From Pseudophaeobacter sp965641885 (GTDB taxonomy: Bacteria; Pseudomonadota; Alphaproteobacteria; Rhodobacterales; Rhodobacteraceae), in assembly GCA_965641885.1 (NCBI GenBank), contig OZ282574.1, positions 2,790,001 to 2,854,000 of the forward strand: a stretch of DNA of 64,000 nt, written 5' to 3'. Under the pieces are notes generated by a model. The model saw only the letters and a program-made list of their open reading frames with translations, had not been told where the DNA came from and did no database searches. This document shows, piece by piece, positions 48,802 to 57,510 of the stretch (positions within the stretch are counted from its first letter, which is position 1; the number at the start of each line of letters is the position of its first letter). Both the position numbers and the translations under genes were made by a program.

Positions 48802-51210
48802 TTAGTGAGCAGGAGCACCAGAGCGCGCCTGGCTTTCAAGCGCGGCCTTGGCGGCTGCAGCTTCTTCTGCGGCCTCATCCCACTCAATCGCCTCGGGCTG
48901 CCGCACGAGCGCAAGCTTCAGCACTTCCGACACGTGGCTCACGGGGATGATTGTCAGCCCTTCCTTCACATTGTCAGGAATTTCCGGCAGATCCTTGGCG
49001 TTTTCCTGCGGGATCAAAACCGTCTTGATCCCCCCACGCAGAGCCGCGAGCAGCTTTTCTTTCAAGCCGCCAATCGCCAGCGCATTGCCTCGCAGCGTGA
49101 CTTCGCCGGTCATGGCGATGTCCTTGCGGACAGGAATCTGCGTCAAGACCGACACAATCGACGTCACCATAGCCAGACCAGCCGAGGGGCCGTCCTTGGG
49201 CGTGGCGCCTTCGGGCACATGGACGTGGATATCCAGCTTGTCGAACTTTGTGGGCTTCACCCCGATTTTGGGGGAAATCGACCGCACATAGCTCGATGCC
49301 GCCTCAATGGACTCCTTCATCACATCGCCCAGCTTGCCGGTGGTCTTCATCCGACCCTTGCCCGGCAGGCGCAGCGCTTCAATGGACAAAAGCTCACCGC
49401 CAACCGAAGTATAGGCCAGCCCGGTCACAACACCGACCTGATCCTCCTGCTCCGCCAAACCATAACGGTATTTGGCGACACCAAGGAACTCATCGAGATT
49501 GTCAGACGTCACCGAAACAGTTTTGGCTTCCTTCTTGACGATCTTGGTCAGCGATTTGCGCGCCACTTTGGCGATTTCGCGCTCCAGGTTCCGCACGCCC
49601 GCCTCGCGGGTGTAGAGCCGAATGATATCATTCAGCGCATCGTCGCCCAGTTCAAACTCCTTGGCTTTCAAGCCGTGGTTTTTCACCTGTTTGGAAATCA
49701 GGTGCTGCTTGGCGATTTCACGCTTTTCGTCCTCGGTGTAGCCCGAGAGCGGAATGATCTCCATCCGGTCCAACAGCGGACCTGGCATGTTGTAGCTGTT
49801 CGAGGTGGTCAGGAACATCACATTGGAGAGGTCATATTCGACCTCCATATAGTGATCCACAAAGGTGGAGTTCTGTTCCGGATCAAGCACTTCAAGCATG
49901 GCCGACGCCGGGTCACCCCGGAAATCCTGGCCCATTTTGTCGATCTCGTCGAGCAGGATCAGCGGATTTGTCGTCTTGGCCTTTTTCAGCGCCTGGATGA
50001 TCTTGCCGGGCATCGAGCCGATATAGGTCCGGCGGTGACCACGTATCTCGCTCTCGTCGCGCACACCGCCCAGCGAGATGCGAATGAACTCGCGTCCCGT
50101 GGCCTTAGCCACGGATTTACCAAGCGAGGTTTTACCGACGCCGGGAGGGCCGACGAGGCACAGGATCGGGCCTTTCAGCTTGGCTGAGCGCTGCTGCACC
50201 GCGAGGTATTCAACGATGCGTTCTTTGACCTTCTCAAGACCATAGTGGTCGGCGTCGAGAATATCCTCGGCCTTGCCCAGATCCTTTTTCACGCGCGACT
50301 TTACGCCCCACGGAATGGCCAGCATCCAGTCGAGATAGTTGCGCACGACAGTGGCCTCAGCCGACATTGGCGACATGTTCTTGAGCTTTTTCAGCTCGGC
50401 ATCCGCCTTTTCGCGGGCTTCTTTCGACAGTTTGATGGCGGCAATTTTTTCTTCCAGTTCGGCGATTTCGCCAGCCCCTTCTTCGCCATCTCCCAGCTCC
50501 TTCTGAATGGCCTTCATCTGCTCATTCAGATAGTATTCGCGCTGGGTCTTCTCCATCTGCGATTTCACCCGGGTCTTGATCTTTTTCTCGACCTGCAGCA
50601 CGGACATCTCGCCCTGCATCAGACCGTAGACCTTCTCCAGCCGCTCAGAGATCGACAGCGTTTCCAGCAGTTCCTGCTTGCGGTCGACCTCAATGCCAAG
50701 GTGGCCCGCGACAAGATCCGCCAGTTTGGCAGGCTCTGTGGTTTCACCAACCGCCGAAAGCGCTTCTTCTGGGATGTTCTTGCGCACTTTGGCGTAGCGC
50801 TCGAACTCATCACCCACGGTGCGCACCAAGGCCTCGATGGTGGTCGCATCACCGGGGATCTCGCTAAGATACTCAGCGCTGGCCTCAAAATAACTGTCGT
50901 TTTCAAGAAACTTGGTGATCTTGACCCGCGCGTGTCCCTCAACAAGCACCTTTACGGTGCCATCGGGCAGCTTCAGCAGCTGCAACACATTCGCCAGAAC
51001 GCCTGTGGGGTAGATCCCATCGGTCTGCGGTTCGTCCTCAGCAGGATCAATCTGGCTGGACAGCAGGATCTGCTTGTCATCAGCCATCACCTCTTCGAGG
51101 GCGCGCACAGATTTTTCCCGGCCAACAAACAGCGGAACGATCATATGCGGGAAGACCACAATATCGCGCAGCGGCAGTACAGGATAGGAAGAATTAAGCG
51201 GCTCTTTCAT
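48802..51210 (-). CDS. lon: ATP-dependent Lon protease
   Basis: An 802-residue Lon protease from the ATG at 51210 (AAAGGACC site). LON substrate domain at the N-terminus (YPVLPLRDIVVFPHMIVPLF), coiled coil, AAA+ domain with Walker A GPPGVGKTSLGKS (near residue 355) and Walker B ILLDEIDKM, and C-terminal peptidase with catalytic Ser in PKDGPSAGLAM (near residue 672) and Lys in RGGIKTVLIPQ. It degrades misfolded and regulatory proteins in the cytoplasm. Upstream GTTGAA-N17-CCAGAT could be a heat-shock-type promoter, matching RpoH control. Confidence 0.95.
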   Translation of the reverse strand: MKEPLNSSYPVLPLRDIVVFPHMIVPLFVGREKSVRALEEVMADDKQILLSSQIDPAEDEPQTDGIYPTGVLANVLQLLKLPDGTVKVLVEGHARVKITKFLENDSYFEASAEYLSEIPGDATTIEALVRTVGDEFERYAKVRKNIPEEALSAVGETTEPAKLADLVAGHLGIEVDRKQELLETLSISERLEKVYGLMQGEMSVLQVEKKIKTRVKSQMEKTQREYYLNEQMKAIQKELGDGEEGAGEIAELEEKIAAIKLSKEAREKADAELKKLKNMSPMSAEATVVRNYLDWMLAIPWGVKSRVKKDLGKAEDILDADHYGLEKVKERIVEYLAVQQRSAKLKGPILCLVGPPGVGKTSLGKSVAKATGREFIRISLGGVRDESEIRGHRRTYIGSMPGKIIQALKKAKTTNPLILLDEIDKMGQDFRGDPASAMLEVLDPEQNSTFVDHYMEVEYDLSNVMFLTTSNSYNMPGPLLDRMEIIPLSGYTEDEKREIAKQHLISKQVKNHGLKAKEFELGDDALNDIIRLYTREAGVRNLEREIAKVARKSLTKIVKKEAKTVSVTSDNLDEFLGVAKYRYGLAEQEDQVGVVTGLAYTSVGGELLSIEALRLPGKGRMKTTGKLGDVMKESIEAASSYVRSISPKIGVKPTKFDKLDIHVHVPEGATPKDGPSAGLAMVTSIVSVLTQIPVRKDIAMTGEVTLRGNALAIGGLKEKLLAALRGGIKTVLIPQENAKDLPEIPDNVKEGLTIIPVSHVSEVLKLALVRQPEAIEWDEAAEEAAAAKAALESQARSGAPAH

Positions 51211-51613
51211 ACTCGGTCCTTTACATGGCAAGACCACCAAGCCCCATCATCGGCAGCAACGGCAGTCTCCTCTTTGGTAGTCATTATCTGGTGCAGCGGT
51301 TAACATTTTTCAACCGCCGTGCCTGAAAGTTGGGGGACACATTGCCCGCAGCACCTCCGAACCACAAGAGCGCTTTTGGCAAAAGAGGCGCAAAACACCA
51401 ATCGCACCACAGCGGTGTTTTTTGCGCCTCTTTCAGGGCATATTTGGCCGCCCCGCGCCCTTACCCCCTTGATTTATGGCCCGTTTGAGCTGGCAACGCA
51501 TCCAACCCAAAGATACAGGCGCCAGTCTGGCCTGGCGCAGACCGGCCTAGCACAGGGCAAACCCGCTAAAATGAGACCTAAATCATCTGCCGAACAGGGG
51601 CGTGCCGCGCGCT
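51211..51613. other. Spacer between tgt and lon
   Basis: About 400 bases with a plus-strand frame of low-complexity sequence that is not supported. It contains the lon promoter on the minus strand. A degenerate repeat of GCCAG/CTGGC units lies near 51520-51560. Confidence 0.4.
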
Positions 51614-52744
51614 CTAAAGCGGCGCGATATCGCCCTCGGCCCGCATCGCATGGAAACTCAGCTGCCAGCTGTCAAAACTGCCAGCCGCAATCGCGTCGCG
51701 CATGCCCGCCATAATATCCTGAAAATAGTGCAGGTTGTGCCAGGTGAGCAGCATGCCGGAAATCATCTCGTTCGAGCGAAACACGTGGTGCAGATAGGCG
51801 CGACTGTATTTGGCGCAGGCCGGGCAGCTGCAGCCCTCGTCCAGCGGGCGTGGATCATCAGCGTGGCGGGCATTCTTGATATTGACCACCCCGTGACGGG
51901 TAAAGGCCTGCCCGGTCCGCCCTGACCTTGAGGGCAGCACGCAGTCCATCATGTCGATGCCGCGGGCAACGGCACCAACGATATCATCCGGTTTGCCAAC
52001 GCCCATCAGGTAGCGCGGCTTATCCTCTGGCAGCATGTCCGGCGCATAGTCCAGACAGTCAAACATCGCCTCCTGCCCTTCGCCCACCGCAAGGCCGCCA
52101 ACGGCGTATCCGTCAAATCCGATGTTTTTCAGCGCATCAGCGCTCTCTTCGCGCAGGTCTTGTTCCAGCCCGCCCTGCATAATGCCAAACAGCGCGTGGC
52201 CAGGCCGGTCGCCAAAGGCTTCTTTCGAGCGATCCGCCCAGCGCATCGAAAGGCGCATGCTCTCGGCAATACGGTCGCGGGTTGCGGGCAAGGCGGGGCA
52301 TTCGTCAAAACACATCACAATGTCAGACCCCAGTAGCTTTTGGATCTCCATCGAACGTTCCGGCGTCAGCTCATGTTTGGAGCCATCAATATGGCTTTTG
52401 AAGGTGACGCCCTGCTCGGTCAGCTTGCGCAAACCCGCCAGCGACATCACCTGAAACCCGCCTGAATCGGTCAGGATGGGGCGGTCCCAGTTCATGAATT
52501 TGTGCAACCCGCCCAAACGGTCGATACGTTCAGCAGTTGGGCGCAGCATAAGATGATAGGTATTGCCCAACAGGATGTCAGCGCCGGTCTCGCGCACGCT
52601 TTCAGGCATCATCGCTTTGACCGTGGCCGCCGTGCCGACCGGCATAAAGGCCGGGGTGCGGATATCGCCGCGCGGCGTCGAGATAACCCCGGTGCGGGCC
52701 TTGCCATCGCGGGCTTTCAGATCAAAGGTGATTTTGGGCGCCAT
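51614..52744 (-). CDS. tgt: Queuine tRNA-ribosyltransferase
   Basis: A 376-residue enzyme exchanging guanine 34 for preQ1 in tRNAs with GUN anticodons. The catalytic Asp lies in PILTDSGGFQVMSL (near residue 89), and the other Asp nucleophile is in GIDMMDCVLPSRSGRTG. The zinc site is CSCPACAKYSRAYLHH. The start at 52744 (MAPKITFDLKARDGKAR) is preferred over the upstream methionine. It is the sole gene in its transcript before lon. Confidence 0.94.
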   Translation of the reverse strand: MAPKITFDLKARDGKARTGVISTPRGDIRTPAFMPVGTAATVKAMMPESVRETGADILLGNTYHLMLRPTAERIDRLGGLHKFMNWDRPILTDSGGFQVMSLAGLRKLTEQGVTFKSHIDGSKHELTPERSMEIQKLLGSDIVMCFDECPALPATRDRIAESMRLSMRWADRSKEAFGDRPGHALFGIMQGGLEQDLREESADALKNIGFDGYAVGGLAVGEGQEAMFDCLDYAPDMLPEDKPRYLMGVGKPDDIVGAVARGIDMMDCVLPSRSGRTGQAFTRHGVVNIKNARHADDPRPLDEGCSCPACAKYSRAYLHHVFRSNEMISGMLLTWHNLHYFQDIMAGMRDAIAAGSFDSWQLSFHAMRAEGDIAPL

Positions 52745-52926
52745 TTTTTCTATCCTTTGCCTGCAGAACCCGGCGCGTTTGCCTGATCCCAACCAGTTTG
52801 ACAAGGCTCAAGCCACCTTGTCAGCCCCCAACTGCCGCCTCATACAAGAAACAGCCCGAGATCTTGACGACAGGGTTTCTGGATCACACATCTATACGAT
52901 AGTACACTTGAATTTTGGAGCCCCCG

Positions 52927-53817
52927 ATGAATGAAGATTTCCTCATTGCACTGATTTCACAAAACGCCCTTTACCTGCTTGGCGCGATTTTCCTGATCCT
53001 GATCGTTGTCAAAGGCGTCCACATTGTGCCGCAGTCCGAAAAATTTGTGATTGAACGCTTTGGCCGCCTGCACGCAGTGCTTGGGCCTGGCATGAACTTT
53101 ATCGTCCCCCTGCTGGACGTGGTAGCACACCGCATTTCAATTCTTGAGCGTCAGTTGCCCAGCGCCAGCCAGGATGCCATCACCAAAGATAACGTGTTGG
53201 TGCAGATCGACACCTCGGTCTTTTATCGTATCACCGAGCCGGAAAAGACGGTCTACCGAATCCGTGATGTTGACGCTGCCATCGCCACCACGGTGGCTGG
53301 CATCGTGCGCGCCGAGATAGGCAAAATGGACCTGGATGAGGTGCAGTCCAACCGCACCCAGTTGATTGGCCAGATCCAGGCCAGCGTTGAGGACGCCGTC
53401 GACGACTGGGGCATTCAGGTGACCCGGGCCGAGATTCTGGACGTGAACCTTGATCAGGCCACCCGCGACGCCATGCTGCAGCAGCTCAATGCAGAACGCG
53501 CCCGCCGCGCCCAGGTGACCGAGGCCGAAGGTACCAAACGCGCCGTTGAGCTGGCAGCCGAGGGTGAGCTGTATGCCGCTGAACAAATCGCCAAGGCCCG
53601 TCGCATTCAGGCCGATGCCGAGGCCTATGCCACCGGTGTGGTTGCCAAGGCGATCAAGGAAAACGGCATTGAAGCCGCCCAGTATCAGGTCGCCCTGAAA
53701 CAGGTCGACGCGCTCAATGCCTTGGGCAATGGCGAGGGCAAACAGACCATTATCCTGCCAGCCCACGCGGTTGAGGCCTTTGGCGATGCCTTCAAACTGC
53801 TGAAAGGTGGCAAATGA
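52927..53817 (+). CDS. SPFH/band 7 membrane protein (stomatin/QmcA-like)
   Basis: A 296-residue protein with one N-terminal membrane helix (LLGAIFLILIVVKGV) and a band 7 domain (VPQSEKFVIERFGRLHAVLG, PGMNFIVPLLDVVAHRISIL). A Glu/Ala/Arg coiled coil follows (RARRAQVTEAEGTKRAVELA). Such proteins form membrane scaffolds. The ATG has GGAG 9 bases upstream. It is cotranslated with an NfeD gene. Confidence 0.9.
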   Translation: MNEDFLIALISQNALYLLGAIFLILIVVKGVHIVPQSEKFVIERFGRLHAVLGPGMNFIVPLLDVVAHRISILERQLPSASQDAITKDNVLVQIDTSVFYRITEPEKTVYRIRDVDAAIATTVAGIVRAEIGKMDLDEVQSNRTQLIGQIQASVEDAVDDWGIQVTRAEILDVNLDQATRDAMLQQLNAERARRAQVTEAEGTKRAVELAAEGELYAAEQIAKARRIQADAEAYATGVVAKAIKENGIEAAQYQVALKQVDALNALGNGEGKQTIILPAHAVEAFGDAFKLLKGGK

Positions 53818-54107
53818 TGGAACAGGTTACCGCCTACTGGGAGCTGTGGTGGGTTTGGTGCGCTGCCGCACTGATCCTCGCCATCCTTGAGGTCCTGGCC
53901 CCCGGCTTTGTCTTTCTGGGCTTTGCGTTTGGCGCTTTGGCCTGCGGCATCTTGCTGGCCCTGCTTGGGAGCGGCGCTTTGGGCCTGCCTGTGCTGGTCT
54001 TCCTGTTTGCCGCTCTCTCGCTGATCTGCTGGCTTTTGATGCGGCGCTTTTTTGCCCTGCCCACAGGCCAGGTGAAGACCTTCGAGACCGATATCAACGA
54101 CGACTAA
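53814..54107 (+). CDS. NfeD-like membrane protein
   Basis: A 97-residue protein with three hydrophobic helices (WWVWCAAALILAILEVLAPG, LGFAFGALACGILLALLGSG, LPVLVFLFAALSLICWLLM). The C-terminal OB fold of full NfeD is missing, as in short NfeD1b forms. The start overlaps the SPFH stop by 4 bases. SPFH and NfeD proteins form complexes in other bacteria. Confidence 0.85.
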   Translation: MMEQVTAYWELWWVWCAAALILAILEVLAPGFVFLGFAFGALACGILLALLGSGALGLPVLVFLFAALSLICWLLMRRFFALPTGQVKTFETDINDD

Positions 54108-54323
54108 ACCTGCCCCAAAGCGCGGCAGATCAAAGCCAGGCCCATCTTCGGGGCTTTGACCGCCGCTGCGTCCGGTTGCCCGCAAGCCCGGACGTAGCAA
54201 AACGAGGAACGACTGTTTCGAGCCACCCTGCAGTGGGGAGATTGCATTCTGTCGCCTGAGATGGCTGGACCTTACCCTGCGCGTTCCCTATATAAACAGT
54301 CGGATTAATAGTCAGGGATCGAC

Positions 54324-54686
54324 ATGAACAACGCTTCCGAACCGCTTGAAGGCACGCCCCTCATTGCTCCCTCTTCAGTTTCGCACCCGCTCTATGAGCA
54401 GGTGGCAGATGCTTGCAAATCAGTCTATGACCCTGAAATTCCTGTCAACATTTATGAGTTGGGCCTGATCTACACCATCGACATCAACGAGACCAACGAG
54501 GTCAAGATCATCATGACCCTCACGGCCCCCGGCTGCCCCGTTGCCGGTGAGATGCCCGGCTGGATTGTCGATGCGGTCTCTCCGGTTGCCGGTGTCAAAG
54601 ATGTCGACGTTGAAATCACCTGGGAGCCACCCTGGGGTATGGAAATGATGTCGGACGAGGCGCGTCTTGAGCTGGGGTTCATGTAG
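54324..54686 (+). CDS. MIP18/SufT-family Fe-S assembly protein
   Basis: A 120-residue protein with a DUF59/MIP18 domain (VYDPEIPVNIYELGLIYTID, then MTLTAPGCPVAGEMPGWIVD, EPPWGMEMMSDEARLELGF). The Cys in the PGCP loop is a typical Fe-S scaffold residue. It takes part in cluster assembly or delivery; HesB-like protein lies 1.5 kb downstream. Confidence 0.88.
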   Translation: MNNASEPLEGTPLIAPSSVSHPLYEQVADACKSVYDPEIPVNIYELGLIYTIDINETNEVKIIMTLTAPGCPVAGEMPGWIVDAVSPVAGVKDVDVEITWEPPWGMEMMSDEARLELGFM

Positions 54687-54803
54687 CGCCCCCTGGCGCA
54701 TAACCTCCTCACAGAGATCATAAAAGCTTCATCAAATCGTGGCAAAGGGTTTACCTTTTGCCGCGATTTTTCGTTTGCAAATCAACTTATTCGGAGCATT
54801 CCA

Positions 54804-56039
54804 TTGCGCACCGCCCTTACCCTTTCGCTGCCCCTTATTTCGGCACTCACCCTTGGATCTGCGGCGCTGGCCCAAGATGCCAGCCACTCTGAGGACGGCC
54901 TCAGCTACGGGCCACGCCCCGCCTACCTGATTTCAAAGCTACCCGAGGGCGCCCTGAAATCAAAACTGCAGTCCTGCGCCGCACAAAAGCCAAGCCGCAG
55001 CACCTTCTCCATTGGCCACCGTGGCGCGCCGCTGATGTTCCCTGAACATACGGTGCAGTCAAACGTGGCCGCCGCACAGATGGGCGCGGGCATTCTGGAG
55101 TGCGACGTCACCTTTACCAAGGATCTGGAACTGATCTGCCGCCACGCCCAGAACGATCTGCACACCACCACCAACATCCTGACCTCCGATCTGGCCGAGA
55201 CCTGCATCACGCCCTTCACTGCTGCCTCGGGTGACACACCCGCCTCGGCAGAATGCCGCAGCTCGGACATCACGCTGGCCCAGTTCCGCACGCTTGCGCC
55301 AAAAATGGACAGCTTTGACAAGAGCGCACTGACAGCTGCTGCCTCGCAGGGCGGCAATCCCAGCTGGCGCAGCACGCAATATACCGATGGGGCCACCGCC
55401 ATGACCCATGCAGAATCCATCGCCCTGTTCAAATCACTGGGGGCAAAGTTCACCCCAGAACTGAAATCCCCTGCGGTTGAGATGCCTTTTAATGGCTTTA
55501 GCCTGCACGACTATGCCCAGAAGATGATCGACGAGTACAAGGCCGCCGGCATCCCTGCCGCCGATGTCTGGGCCCAGAGCTTTGACCTTGAGGTGGTGAA
55601 ATACTGGATCGAGCATGAGCCAGAGTTCGGCAAGCAAGCCGTCTATCTGGATGGGCGCTACAGCGGTGATACGGCCCTGAACCCGATGGATCCTGCCAGC
55701 TTTTCGCCTACGATGCAGGAATTGGCCGACATGGGCGTCAACTACATCGCGCCGCCAATGTGGTTCCTGGTCACCATGGAAGATGGCAAAATGGTCCCCT
55801 CGGCCTATGCCACTGCTGCCAAGGCAGCCGGCCTCAAGCTGATCACCTGGACGCTGGAACGCTCGGGGCCGCTCACCGATGGTGGTGGCTGGTATTTCAA
55901 CTCGGTAAAACCTGCTGTGCACAATGCCTCGAGCTATTATGAGATCCTTGATGTGCTGGCGCAGGACGTTAAGATCGAGGGCATGTTCTCGGACTGGCCA
56001 GCGACCGTGACCTACTATGCCAACTGCATGGGGCTTTAA
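54804..56039 (+). CDS. Exported glycerophosphodiester phosphodiesterase
   Basis: A 411-residue GDPD-family protein, starting at a TTG with GGAGC nearby. The signal peptide covers residues 1-23 (ends ALA). Catalytic segments are SIGHRGAPLMFPEHTVQSNV (the HRG-x-x-PEN type, here PEH), and ILECDVTFTKDLELICRHAQ. C-terminal TIM barrel elements end with LITWTLE. It hydrolyses glycerophosphodiesters to glycerol 3-phosphate and alcohols in the periplasm. It is longer than cytoplasmic UgpQ and similar to GlpQ-type enzymes. Confidence 0.88.
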   Translation: MRTALTLSLPLISALTLGSAALAQDASHSEDGLSYGPRPAYLISKLPEGALKSKLQSCAAQKPSRSTFSIGHRGAPLMFPEHTVQSNVAAAQMGAGILECDVTFTKDLELICRHAQNDLHTTTNILTSDLAETCITPFTAASGDTPASAECRSSDITLAQFRTLAPKMDSFDKSALTAAASQGGNPSWRSTQYTDGATAMTHAESIALFKSLGAKFTPELKSPAVEMPFNGFSLHDYAQKMIDEYKAAGIPAADVWAQSFDLEVVKYWIEHEPEFGKQAVYLDGRYSGDTALNPMDPASFSPTMQELADMGVNYIAPPMWFLVTMEDGKMVPSAYATAAKAAGLKLITWTLERSGPLTDGGGWYFNSVKPAVHNASSYYEILDVLAQDVKIEGMFSDWPATVTYYANCMGL

Positions 56040-56072
56040 TCCCCTTTAACCCCTTCCCTATAAGGTTTTTGG

Positions 56073-56102
56073 CGGGCCACATCTCCCTTGTGGCCCGTTT
56101 TG
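56073..56102 (+). terminator. Terminator after glycerophosphodiesterase gene
   Basis: CGGGCCACA (56073-56081) pairs with TGTGGCCCG (56089-56097), followed by TTTTG. Confidence 0.8.
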
Positions 56103-56173
56103 CGTTGCACTGCCTCTTGAGCCTGAGCCCCAGCAGGCCTAGATAGGGTGTAACGCGCGCATTGGAGACAGGT

Positions 56174-56533
56174 ATGTTCGGCATTCCCGGCAAACAGGCA
56201 GTGACAATCACCCCGAAGGCTGCGGCCCAGATCACCAAGCTGATGACCAGCGGTGGTCACGCAGGTCTGCGCATTGGCGTCAAAAAGGGCGGCTGTGCCG
56301 GTATGGAATATACCATGGAATATGTCGACGACCCGGACAAGAACGACGAGGTGGTCGAACAGGACGGTGCACGGGTGCTGATCGCACCGATGGCGCAGAT
56401 GTTTTTGTTTGGCACAGAGATCGACTATGAGACCTCGCTGCTGGAAAGCGGCTTCAAGTTCAACAACCCCAATGTGTCAGACGCCTGCGGCTGTGGTGAA
56501 TCCATCAGTTTCAAGGAAATGCCCGCCCCCTGA
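56174..56533 (+). CDS. HesB/IscA-family Fe-S protein
   Basis: A 119-residue A-type Fe-S carrier. Conserved Cys are in KKGGCAGMEYTM and at the C-terminus in DACGCGESISF (Cys-x-Cys), the standard three-cysteine set. The GGAG site supports the ATG at 56174. It may be SufA or ErpA; the genome context does not decide. It carries clusters to apo-proteins in the cytoplasm. Confidence 0.9.
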   Translation: MFGIPGKQAVTITPKAAAQITKLMTSGGHAGLRIGVKKGGCAGMEYTMEYVDDPDKNDEVVEQDGARVLIAPMAQMFLFGTEIDYETSLLESGFKFNNPNVSDACGCGESISFKEMPAP

Positions 56534-56560
56534 GCCAGGACATTGCACAGCACGATCAGT

Positions 56561-56585
56561 AAGGCGGGTCGGGCCCGCCTTTTTC
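56561..56585 (+). terminator. Terminator after HesB-like gene
   Basis: AGGCGGG pairs with CCCGCCT around a TCGGG-type loop, followed by TTTTTC. Confidence 0.75.
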
Positions 56586-56651
56586 TTTGCCTGATTGCCC
56601 CAAACCTGCGCCGGTGATACCACAAGCGCAGGTTTGAATTGGGAGCAGCAG

Positions 56652-57425
56652 ATGCGGCAGAAACTGGCAGCGGGCAATTGGAAGATGAACGGCACGGGTG
56701 CAGCCCTGGCAGAGCTCACGGCTTTGGCAGAGGCATTCCCAGCACAAACGACTGCAGCGGGCAAATCCTGCGCGCAGATCCTGATCTGCCCGCCTGCAAC
56801 CCTGCTGTCACGCGCCACAGATAGCATCAAAGACAGCGCCGTCACCCTTGGTGGCCAGGATTGCCACGCGGCGAATTCGGGCGCCCATACGGGCGACACC
56901 TCAGCCGAGATGCTGCAAGACAGCGGCGCCAGCGCCGTCATCCTGGGCCACTCAGAACGGCGTGCAGATCACGGTGAGACCAGCGAAAGCGTTGCAGCCA
57001 AAGCAAAAGCCGCCTGGGGTGCGGATCTTGTCGCGGTCATATGTCTGGGCGAGACCCTGGCCGAACGCGAGGCCGGCGACACCCTAAAGGTGGTTGGGGC
57101 ACAGCTCGCCGCTTCTGTTCCTGACGCCGCCACCGGCGACAAAACCGTCATCGCCTATGAGCCGGTCTGGGCCATTGGCACCGGCAAGGTGCCAACGCTT
57201 GCGCAGATCGCAGAGGTCCATGACTTTCTTCGCGCCGAGCTCACAACACGGTTTGGCACTGATATGGCCGAGGCCACCCGGCTGCTCTATGGCGGCTCTG
57301 TCAAAGCAGGCAACGCAGCCGAGATCTTTGCCACCTCCAACGTGGATGGCGCCCTTGTTGGCGGGGCCAGCCTCAAGGCGGCTGATTTTGCCCCGATCAT
57401 AGCAGCCCTCGACGCCAGCGCCTGA
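56652..57425 (+). CDS. tpiA: Triosephosphate isomerase
   Basis: A 257-residue TIM. The active-site Lys is in KLAAGNWKMNG (residue 11), His in VILGHSERR, and Glu in VIAYEPVWAIGTGK. The phosphate loop ends in LLYGGSVKAGN and VDGALVGGASL. It interconverts dihydroxyacetone phosphate and glyceraldehyde 3-phosphate. Length fits the family. Start preferred for its fit to the family N-terminus. Confidence 0.95.
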   Translation: MRQKLAAGNWKMNGTGAALAELTALAEAFPAQTTAAGKSCAQILICPPATLLSRATDSIKDSAVTLGGQDCHAANSGAHTGDTSAEMLQDSGASAVILGHSERRADHGETSESVAAKAKAAWGADLVAVICLGETLAEREAGDTLKVVGAQLAASVPDAATGDKTVIAYEPVWAIGTGKVPTLAQIAEVHDFLRAELTTRFGTDMAEATRLLYGGSVKAGNAAEIFATSNVDGALVGGASLKAADFAPIIAALDASA

Positions 57426-57460
57426 TCGGCGGGTTGCGCAAAGGCAAGCCTGCCAAATGT

Positions 57461-57492
57461 AAAACGCCCCGGATTTCCGGGGCGTCTTATTT
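57461..57492. terminator. Terminator between tpiA and dctM
   Basis: ACGCCCCGG (57464-57472) pairs with CCGGGGCGT (57477-57485), then CTTATTTT on the plus strand and an A run on the other side. It serves both convergent transcripts. Confidence 0.8.
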
Positions 57493-57510
57493 TGTCACAG
57501 GTGGTTGTCG

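Noticed and set aside
48805..50187. Plus-strand frame of 460 residues
   Set aside because: Antisense to lon, with no domain or ribosome binding site.
51319..51714. 131-residue plus-strand frame
   Set aside because: Covers a spacer and the end of tgt on the other strand; low-complexity.
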